From: Pseudomonadota bacterium
GTDB lineage: Bacteria; Pseudomonadota; Gammaproteobacteria; Steroidobacterales; Steroidobacteraceae
Assembly (NCBI GenBank): GCA_025357635.1
Contig: JANXOV010000026.1
Span: 1-46,503 of the forward strand
Reading direction: 5' to 3'
Length of the DNA: 46,503 bases
In this document: piece after piece, positions 41,065 to 46,503 of the stretch
Layout: the number at the start of each line of letters is the position of its first letter
Position numbering within the stretch: the first letter of the stretch is position 1
Program-made: the position numbers and the translations under genes
The notes under the pieces: model-generated
The model's database searches: none
What the model was told of the DNA's origin: nothing
What the model saw: only the letters and a program-made list of their open reading frames with translations

Positions 41065-43719
41065 CTGTGAGGCGAAATGCTCGCGAAGCGCCGCGCACTG
41101 ATCGATCGTCTCCAGCGACTGCGCCAGAATCCGCTCGCCGCCGATGATCGATTTGATCCGCGGCGCGAACCAGGCGCGCAATTCCTCGGACTCCGCACGG
41201 CTGCAACGGCCGGCCGCGGCCAGCGAAATGATCTCGCTCTGCGCCTGATCCGGCACGCGCCCCGCCATGGCGTCATAGTGCGTCTGCAGCCACCGCCAGG
41301 TTGGCCCGATGTTTTCCGACTCCCCAGCATGGCTGAAATATAAGTAGGGCATCTCCCCCACCGCCACCGCCGAGGTCAAACCGTAGTTGCGCAGCTTCTC
41401 GCCCAGCGCCGGATCGTGTGTGGATCCCAGTGCAGCCAGCAGCTCATATCTTTCCGCGGTCTGGCGATTGGTCTGCAGTTCGCGCAGTACGGCGTTGAAG
41501 GCAGGCTCCCCCGCATCCTGCACTGCCACCCGCAACGCCGCCGAGCGCAGATCCGGATCGATACGCGCCAGATCCACCACACCGCTGCCATCCAGCCCGA
41601 GTGCGATTGCGGCCTTGTCATTCAAGCTGCGCCGTACGCTTTTGTCGTGCGCAACTTGCGCGAGGAAGCGGATCAGTCGCGAACGCAGCTGGGTGACCGT
41701 ATCCGAATCGGCCGGCCGCTTATCCAACCCCAGAGCCGACAGGCGCGGCGCATAGAGTCTTGCCGCGAACGCATCCAGGGCGGGCCGCGTCGCGTCCGTC
41801 GCCAGATAGCGCCGGATCCAGTCGAACTGACCGAACAATGCGCCAGCCACCTGCGGCAGATCGGACGTTGAAGTCGAGGGCATGGTGTCGAGCAACGCGC
41901 CCGGCGTCAGCGTGCCTTGATTGAACGCGCTCGATACGTCATCCGCATAGATGATCTGCTCGGCCGGAGAAAGAGCGGAAACGCGCTTGCGCAGCGCCGC
42001 CGCGTCGGCGTCTGGCATGGTGAATCGATAATACCCGGCGGCATCGGCGTTGGGCAGATACGAATCGGCACAACCGCCCGCAACCTTGAAGCTACGCTCG
42101 CGCCGGTCAAGCAGAAAGCACTGCCTCGCAGACCGGCCTCCACGATCGAAGCGCACGCATACGGGCAGCGTCCATTGGCGCGCTTCCTGTGCATTCACTC
42201 CGAAAGGCAGATAGCGCGACTGGCTCAGGGACAATGTCGCCCTCGTGTTCTCACAATGCAGCGCCGCATGCACCAGCGGTATGCCCGGCTGATCCAGAAA
42301 GCTGCGCATCGCCTCTTTCAGCGTGGCACCCTTGCCACTCACCTTGGCGATGGTATCGATCAAGGCATTCGAATCGCCGCTGCCGAATGCATGCCGGGCG
42401 AGATAGTCCCGCATTGCCGCGCGGTAGGTGGTTTCGCCCAGCCACTGTTCGAACATACGCAGCACCGCCGCGCCCTTCTGATACGTGATGCCGTCAAACG
42501 CCGTCTCGATGTCGCCGTTGCTGAGGATGGGCTGACGGATCTGGCGTGCCGACAGCAGGCTGTCGCTTTGCATCGCATCGAGCGTTCCTTCCAGCCGCGC
42601 CAGATCGCCCCGATACTCCGGCTTCAGATCCACCGTGGCCTTGCCCTGCGCCCAGGTCGCAAACGATTCGTTCAGCCAGATGTCGTCCCACCACGGCACC
42701 GTGACCAGATCCCCGAACCATTGATGCGCAATTTCATGGGCATTGACATCGAAAATCGTGCGGTAGGTTCTAGCCGATGACTTGTCATCGGTTCGCAGCA
42801 GCGCATCCCGATACACGATCAAGCCGGCGTTTTCCATTGCGCCGGCGCTGAAATCAGGGGCGCCCAGCAGATCCAGCTTTCCGAACGGGTAGGGCTGCTG
42901 CGTGTACAACTCAAAGTACTTCACGACCGCGGGAGTCTGCTCGAGTACCCAGCGAAACTGCGGACCGGTGCCGCGCGGTCCGATGGCCCGCAACTGCACA
43001 GGCTCCTTGCGCACCGCATTGGCAGGAATGACCGGACCGGCGACCACATCCCAAGGCCCCACTGCGTAGGCCACGAGGTAGGTGGGCAACGGCCTGGTCC
43101 TGGCGAACTTCAGCGTCTTCCATTTGCCGTCGGCAGACAGCTGCTCGCTGATCTGCAGCGTATTGGCGACGCCCACCAAGTCCTTGGGCACCTGCAGAGT
43201 GATATCGAAGGGCGTCTTGAATCGCGGTTCGTCAAAGCACGGAAACGCATACCGTGCTGCGGTCGGCTCCATCTGCGTCACCGCGTAAGGATCGTGACCG
43301 ACCTGGACCTTGTACAAGCCCTGCAGCTTCGCGTTGAACGCCGCGTTGTATTCGATGGCGAGTTCAGCATCCTGCGCGGCGATGACGCCGCCGATCGCCA
43401 CCTCGGCAACGCCCGATGGGTCGCGTTGCGTGAGCGTCGCCTCATGCGTCTTGCCCGATGCGTCGATGAGAACCATCTTGCTGATCTGTATCTCGCTCGC
43501 ATGCAGCCACAGATGATCGGTCGGCTTGGTCAGCCGCAAACGGATGCGTACTTCACCACTAAAACGGTCCGCGTGCGGATCGATTTTCAGGTGCAGCGCG
43601 TAGGCCAGCGGCCTTACGTCATCGGGTAGTTTGCCCGTGGGAGGCGCCTCCGCCCGCGCATTCTGAAGAAGAGCTGCAGCAGAAAGCAGGAGGCCAAGAA
43701 CGACATTTTTGTTGCGCAT
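41047..43719 (-). CDS. Exported M1-family aminopeptidase
   Basis: 890 aa from ATG 43719 (ATG 43728 is also possible), giving a signal peptide (VVLGLLLSAAALLQNARA). The N-terminal beta domain is followed by the exopeptidase motif GAMENAGLIVYRD and the zinc site HEIAHQWFGDLVTVPWWDDIWLNES (HExxH-x18-E complete). A long helical ERAP1-like C-terminal domain closes it. It removes N-terminal residues from peptides, here in the periplasm. Its sequence style is closer to eukaryotic-type puromycin-sensitive or Ape2 enzymes than to E. coli PepN. It stands alone between convergent and divergent neighbours. Confidence 0.94.
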   Translation of the reverse strand: MRNKNVVLGLLLSAAALLQNARAEAPPTGKLPDDVRPLAYALHLKIDPHADRFSGEVRIRLRLTKPTDHLWLHASEIQISKMVLIDASGKTHEATLTQRDPSGVAEVAIGGVIAAQDAELAIEYNAAFNAKLQGLYKVQVGHDPYAVTQMEPTAARYAFPCFDEPRFKTPFDITLQVPKDLVGVANTLQISEQLSADGKWKTLKFARTRPLPTYLVAYAVGPWDVVAGPVIPANAVRKEPVQLRAIGPRGTGPQFRWVLEQTPAVVKYFELYTQQPYPFGKLDLLGAPDFSAGAMENAGLIVYRDALLRTDDKSSARTYRTIFDVNAHEIAHQWFGDLVTVPWWDDIWLNESFATWAQGKATVDLKPEYRGDLARLEGTLDAMQSDSLLSARQIRQPILSNGDIETAFDGITYQKGAAVLRMFEQWLGETTYRAAMRDYLARHAFGSGDSNALIDTIAKVSGKGATLKEAMRSFLDQPGIPLVHAALHCENTRATLSLSQSRYLPFGVNAQEARQWTLPVCVRFDRGGRSARQCFLLDRRERSFKVAGGCADSYLPNADAAGYYRFTMPDADAAALRKRVSALSPAEQIIYADDVSSAFNQGTLTPGALLDTMPSTSTSDLPQVAGALFGQFDWIRRYLATDATRPALDAFAARLYAPRLSALGLDKRPADSDTVTQLRSRLIRFLAQVAHDKSVRRSLNDKAAIALGLDGSGVVDLARIDPDLRSAALRVAVQDAGEPAFNAVLRELQTNRQTAERYELLAALGSTHDPALGEKLRNYGLTSAVAVGEMPYLYFSHAGESENIGPTWRWLQTHYDAMAGRVPDQAQSEIISLAAAGRCSRAESEELRAWFAPRIKSIIGGERILAQSLETIDQCAALREHFASQSLARE

Positions 43720-43840
43720 TGCATCCATTCCGCGATTTTGAATCGCCGATGGTAAGCATTCGAGGTCGCCCATTGCAATCAATGCCGACGCGGAGTTGAT
43801 TTGCTAGGAACGACCGGCACTGGCACACTGCCCGCCCAGC

Positions 43841-43879
43841 GCGCCCGTAGCTCAGCTGGATAGAGCATCTGGCTTCGAA
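43841..43879 (+). pseudogene. 5' half of a tRNA-Arg, cut in the anticodon loop
   Basis: The sequence starts as a normal tRNA: 7-base acceptor strand GCGCCCG, D arm GCTC...GAGC, and 5' anticodon stem plus loop ending CTTCGAA. It then stops matching: the required 3' anticodon strand CCAG(A) is absent, and so are the T arm and acceptor end. The first 27 bases equal those of the intact tRNA at 45457-45533. The break marks the insertion point of the element to its right. Confidence 0.85.
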
Positions 43880-43902
43880 TCTCCGATATGCGATGTTGCA
43901 TT

Positions 43903-43980
43903 CCGTTGCAAACTGTCGCAAACCCCTTAATTTATGGCCTTTTGGCAATTCTCGCTATAGATTGCGACAGAACGCAACGG
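43903..43980. repeat. Imperfect long inverted repeat upstream of the integrase
   Basis: CCGTTGCAAACTGTCGCAA (43903-43921) is mirrored at 43962-43980 as CCGTTGCGTTCTGTCGCAA read on the minus strand, 16 of 19 bases equal, with a 40-base AT-rich centre. The short block GTTGCA also recurs just before the left arm. The place, between the attachment point and the integrase start, suits recombinase arm sites or an autoregulatory operator. Confidence 0.6.
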
Positions 43981-44016
43981 GGGCTTTTATTTGTAATTTA
44001 TTTGTAGAGCGGCGTT

Positions 44017-45441
44017 ATGGCCAGATGGACGCAGGATCGCGACGTTCCAAAACTGAAGTATGAACCAGCGCTGGATCCGAAGGGACGCGGCTGGCATTAC
44101 CTGTGGGAAGGCGGTGGGTTTGGTATGCAGGTCTTTCAGACGGGAAGGCGCAAATGGATTCAATGCGGCTCACGCAAAAATGCGAGGACCGCCCGCTGGA
44201 CGTCGTATTTCCGTGCCCTGGGTGATGTGGAACGGATCAAGCTGGCTGACGCCCGCGCACAAGGCGAACGTATCCGAGTTGAGTCGCGCGAGCTCCGTGA
44301 TGATCAGGCGTTGGCTGCCGAGCAGCTGGCGAAGCAGGAAATCGCCGCCCTGGCCAATACCTCACTGCGCGACGCATTGACTTATTACCTCGACAATCGC
44401 AATTGCGCGCCAGTCAGCAAGTCTCAATTGTCGTCCACCCTGACCCGTCATCTCTCGGACTGGATGAAGACTCCTGTACTGGCCATCGATGCGCCGATGC
44501 TCCAGGAGCGATATCACCGCGTTCTGGCTAAGTGCAAAGCTCGCTCCGCGGTCTATGCTGCGCGGACCCGTAAGTTCGGCCCAGAGCAGCGTTTACTTCT
44601 AGCGCCAGAAGGGTATTTCAGCGGCATCAAGGTCTCCCACGACGTCGTGGAGGGATTTGGTAGGGTTTATCGCTATTGGGTCATCAAACACCAGGCTCGC
44701 CTGCAACGAGGTGGCGTGCTGGTGCCCGCCTGCCCGACCGCGGCCCTCGTGGACGACCTCATTCCCCAACCGCAGCGGGTCAAAGGTCTCCCCGCCTCCA
44801 TGCTTCGCGAGCTCGCCGGCAGTTTCCCGACGTACCCGGACAACGAATTGCACCCGCTGCTGTTGAGGTTTCTGCTGGCCACCGGCATTCGCGTGGGAAT
44901 CGCGGTGAACTGCAAGATCGAGTTCATCCAGAAGGACCGCATCGTGATCCCAGCCAGCACCGAGAGGAGCAAGGTGAGGTGGCGCAAGCGGCACTTGGAG
45001 CACATGGCCTTCGTCATACCAATTACTCCTGAGATCGAGGCCATTTTCGATGAGATTGAACGTGTCGCCCCGTATTACGGCGATGCGGAGACGTGGCTCT
45101 TTCCCTCCATGACATCCAAGTCAGGGCATATGGAGGAAGAACGGGCCGTTACCCTTCGGCTTCGCAAGCATTCCGGCGTGCGGTTCAACCTTCACCAGCT
45201 CCGTCACAACGTTGCCAGCGCGGCTGAGGAGCTGGGGTTCCCCAAGTCGGATATCGCAGAACTACTCGGGCACACCCAATCGACGGTGACGGACCGGTAC
45301 ATCGATGAGCGCGTGAGACGGCATCGCACGATGCTGACCGCCATCAACCAGCATTTGGGCGGGTTGGTCGCGGATGGGCTTCTGGTTGAAGCTCCCTCGG
45401 TTGCCAACGATCCCAGGGCTGATCGTCAGGCGGCCGCGTAG
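44017..45441 (+). CDS. Tyrosine-type site-specific recombinase (integrase)
   Basis: 474 aa. The catalytic residues are present: Arg in LATGIRVGIAV (near residue 293), HQLRH (H-x-x-R, near 393-397), LLGH, and the nucleophile in STVTDRYIDE (near 428). The N-terminal half, with about 110 residues of arm-binding or DUF-like sequence followed by a core-binding helix bundle, is not closely like P4 integrase. It lies directly beside the tRNA break on one side and a tRNA-Arg on the other (15 bases past its stop), as expected for an enzyme that inserts the element into a tRNA gene. Confidence 0.92.
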   Translation: MARWTQDRDVPKLKYEPALDPKGRGWHYLWEGGGFGMQVFQTGRRKWIQCGSRKNARTARWTSYFRALGDVERIKLADARAQGERIRVESRELRDDQALAAEQLAKQEIAALANTSLRDALTYYLDNRNCAPVSKSQLSSTLTRHLSDWMKTPVLAIDAPMLQERYHRVLAKCKARSAVYAARTRKFGPEQRLLLAPEGYFSGIKVSHDVVEGFGRVYRYWVIKHQARLQRGGVLVPACPTAALVDDLIPQPQRVKGLPASMLRELAGSFPTYPDNELHPLLLRFLLATGIRVGIAVNCKIEFIQKDRIVIPASTERSKVRWRKRHLEHMAFVIPITPEIEAIFDEIERVAPYYGDAETWLFPSMTSKSGHMEEERAVTLRLRKHSGVRFNLHQLRHNVASAAEELGFPKSDIAELLGHTQSTVTDRYIDERVRRHRTMLTAINQHLGGLVADGLLVEAPSVANDPRADRQAAA

Positions 45442-45456
45442 CATGATTTTGAAAAT

Positions 45457-45533
45457 TGGTGCGCCCGGAGAGATTCGAACTCCCGACCACTGCGTTCGAA
45501 GCGCAGTGCTCTATCCAGCTGAGCTACGGGCGC
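45457..45533 (-). tRNA. tRNA-Arg, anticodon TCG
   Basis: All arms fold: acceptor GCGCCCG/CGGGCGC, D stem GCTC/GAGC, anticodon stem CTGCG/CGCAG with loop CTTCGAA (anticodon TCG), variable loop of five, T stem GGGAG/CTCTC with one G-T pair and loop TTCGAAT. Discriminator A and CCA are encoded. It reads towards the end of the integrase gene and is in the opposite direction to the broken tRNA at 43841. It decodes CGA (and possibly CGG) codons if expressed. Confidence 0.95.
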
Positions 45534-45746
45534 TCGGCAACGCAGTTTGCCAGTGCGGGGTGTCGGGGGCAAATGCGTTGAGTGGCATCGTCGCTATTTT
45601 TCCCGTTTCCCGTCCTGAGGGAGACACATCCAAGGTCAGGAGGTGATTGTGGCATCGCACTTCTACGTCGGTTCAGTGTCCATTTCCGCGCCCAATTCGG
45701 GTTCATCGTGATGACATCGGCTGTCGTTTCCGAGGTATTGCAGGAT

Positions 45747-45765
45747 AGTCAATCGGTGATTGACT
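45747..45765. promoter_or_regulatory. Perfect inverted repeat before the mobC-like gene
   Basis: AGTCAATC-GGT-GATTGACT, 8-bp arms with a 3-base centre, ends 16 bases before the ATG. It may be an operator for the ribbon-helix-helix product of the next gene or part of an origin of transfer. The rest of the 248-base gap after the tRNA shows no gene that I can support. Confidence 0.45.
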
Positions 45766-45781
45766 GACTCAAAGCGGACCC

Positions 45782-46366
45782 ATGAACAAGGGCGTGCACG
45801 TGATGAGTTGGATCACACCGGAGGTGAAGCGCCGCTTCACCGATTTGGCGCGCGCGCAAGGAATGTCAGAGTCGGCGTACTTGCGTCAGGTGATCCATTC
45901 GCTGGTTCGAGCGAATGATGGCCTGTCCGAGGACGCGCTGATTCCTGCTGCCACGTTGCCGAAAGACCTGCGCATCGCCATTCGTTTGCGGCCTGACGAT
46001 CACCGGCTGTTGCGTGATCGAGCTTGCGCTCGATCCATGCACACAAGTGCTTACGTGGCGGCGCTCGTTCGATCCCACCTGCACCACCTGACACCCATCC
46101 CCAACGCCGAACTGGATGCATTAAAAGCGGCCACCGCGGAACTTTCGGCCATCGGTCGCAACCTTAACCAGATTGCCCATGCGGTGAATCGAGGCAGCAT
46201 GTCGAGTGGCCCGAGCATCGGCGACCTTCGCGGTTTGCTCCAGGCGCTCACCGTGCATCGTGACCGCATCAAGGGCCTGATCCTGCGGAACGCCGAAAGT
46301 TGGGAGGTGGGCTATGAGCAAACGGATAAGACTGTCGGACGAGCGGCCGATCCTGGACATCGCTAG
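45782..46366 (+). CDS. MobC-like relaxosome protein
   Basis: 194 aa. The N-terminus (WITPEVKRRFTDLARAQGMSESAYLRQVI) and a second similar unit (IRLRPDDHRLLRDRACARSMHTSAYVAALV) look like two ribbon-helix-helix DNA-binding segments. They are followed by the MobC signature ELSAIGRNLNQIAHAVNRG near residue 122-140 and LRGLLQALTVHRDRIKGLI. Such proteins open the origin of transfer and help the relaxase nick it. The C-terminal end overlaps the relaxase start by about 50 bases. The frame ends near the IS boundary, so its last residues may have been altered by that insertion. Confidence 0.82.
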   Translation: MNKGVHVMSWITPEVKRRFTDLARAQGMSESAYLRQVIHSLVRANDGLSEDALIPAATLPKDLRIAIRLRPDDHRLLRDRACARSMHTSAYVAALVRSHLHHLTPIPNAELDALKAATAELSAIGRNLNQIAHAVNRGSMSSGPSIGDLRGLLQALTVHRDRIKGLILRNAESWEVGYEQTDKTVGRAADPGHR

Positions 46367-46385
46367 TGTAGTGTCGCTTAAATAG
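46314..46385 (+). pseudogene. Relaxase N-terminus, broken by an insertion sequence
   Basis: ATG with GGGAGGTGGG upstream opens a frame of 23 codons, MSKRIRLSDERPILDIAS followed by VVSLK and a stop. Relaxases encoded after MobC often begin with a charged stretch and 'PILDIASYG' or similar; here the reading changes just after IAS, where the IS end begins. The rest of the gene should follow the IS outside the window. Confidence 0.5.
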
Positions 46386-46503
46386 CTATGCATTCAAGCG
46401 ACCTTCTTCCCGCGAGGCAAAGTCGAGCCGGGTTTGATCTGCTCGAGCTTCGCTCGGGCGCGGGCAATCTTTTGGACGATGCCCTGGACCGTGGCCGTCC
46501 AGA
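46366..46503. mobile_element. Insertion sequence end, possibly IS630-like
   Basis: Starts after a TA dinucleotide (46364-46365, with another TA at 46369). Near the end, GTCGCTT (46373-46379) is mirrored by AAGCGAC (46396-46402). It carries the 3' end of a transposase gene on the minus strand. TA targeting and the protein tail fit IS630-like elements; the family is not certain. It continues past the window. Confidence 0.5.
46394..46503 (-). CDS. Transposase C-terminus (partial)
   Basis: Thirty-five codons are visible, beginning WTATVQGIVQKIARARAKLEQ and ending PRGKKVA before TGA at 46396-46394. The frame is open to the window edge. The WTAT...I..KI.RAR pattern recalls IS630-family transposase tails, whose DDE catalytic residues would be outside the window. 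Supported mainly by the open frame and its place next to an IS-like end. Confidence 0.5.
   Translation of the reverse strand, partial: WTATVQGIVQKIARARAKLEQIKPGSTLPRGKKVA

Larger units (their letters stand above)
43880..46503. mobile_element. Mobilizable integrative element, left end
   Basis: The element runs from the tRNA break to beyond the window. It holds an inverted-repeat att-like region, a tyrosine recombinase, a tRNA-Arg, a MobC-like gene and a relaxase start broken by an IS. Integration at a tRNA plus integrase plus relaxosome genes defines an integrative mobilizable element. The far end, where the missing 3' half of the tRNA should lie, is not visible. Confidence 0.75.

Noticed and set aside
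43841-45533. Inversion of the integrase segment between two att-like TTCGAA sites as the reason for the half tRNA
   Set aside because: Rejoining the left 5' half with the right 3' half would pair TCTGG with CGCAG in the anticodon stem, which does not fold, so a simple inversion of one original tRNA is not supported.
45582-45767. 61-codon frame between the tRNA and the mobC-like gene
   Set aside because: No ribosome binding site or recognisable pattern, and it ends inside the inverted repeat; the region is better explained as a regulatory or transfer-origin stretch.
1-46503. CRISPR arrays, rRNA genes and riboswitches
   Set aside because: No regularly spaced repeats, rRNA-like segments or conserved riboswitch cores were seen when reading the window.

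Overview
The window is GC-rich DNA of a free-living Gram-negative bacterium. TonB-dependent receptors, FecI/FecR-type regulation, signal-peptide-bearing periplasmic enzymes, c-type cytochromes and undecaprenyl-diphosphate phosphatase all indicate a proteobacterium. The style of the receptors and amidohydrolases suggests a gammaproteobacterium of the Steroidobacterales/Nevskiales kind, which is inference only. Genes are tightly packed and no gene-free stretch exceeds about 300 bases.

Layout. 1-1.3 kb: a secreted adhesin-E-like protein, a small unknown protein and a TMEM175-type channel. 1.6-6.4 kb: an operon, read leftwards from a near-consensus sigma70 promoter, for a GltD-like flavoprotein with ferredoxin domains and the alpha and beta subunits of a 2-oxoacid:acceptor oxidoreductase. 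6.4-9.1 kb: a di-heme peroxidase-like cytochrome with a TPR protein, and a divergent periplasmic cyclophilin. 9.1-13.2 kb: leftward housekeeping genes (gnd, DUF2721, PCu(A)C copper chaperone, uppP, a small His/Lys/Ala-rich exported protein with its own terminator, DUF2127, an unknown). 13.3-16.3 kb: a YgiD dioxygenase and a PAS-PAS-GGDEF-EAL protein.

16.4-23.9 kb: a compact leftward operon with TonB receptor, periplasmic amidohydrolase, metallo-beta-lactamase-fold hydrolase, Rieske oxygenase and SLC1-type symporter. It reads as one outer-membrane-to-cytoplasm uptake and degradation pathway for an unknown organic substrate. 24.1-30.8 kb: a second, paralogous amidohydrolase and a second TonB receptor. 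This receptor carries an STN signalling domain and is interrupted by an in-frame TAG. Next come a periplasmic HD protein and a FecI/FecR pair that would normally take signals from such a receptor.

30.6-38 kb: a leftward regulatory block. It has a histidine kinase, a tandem paralogue whose catalytic His, Asn and ATP-lid residues are lost, a SigK-like sigma factor, its RskA-like anti-sigma factor and a DUF4397 repeat lipoprotein. The lipoprotein's 3' end runs 222 bases into fecR. 38.1-43.8 kb: a di-heme cytochrome c and a fused cytochrome-porin (candidate trans-outer-membrane electron conduit), a DUF1345 membrane protein and an M1 aminopeptidase.

43.8 kb to the end: a mobilizable integrative element. 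The 5' half of a tRNA-Arg is cut off in its anticodon loop, followed by a long inverted repeat, a tyrosine recombinase, an intact tRNA-Arg(TCG) on the opposite strand, a MobC-like relaxosome protein and the first codons of a relaxase broken by an insertion sequence at the window edge.
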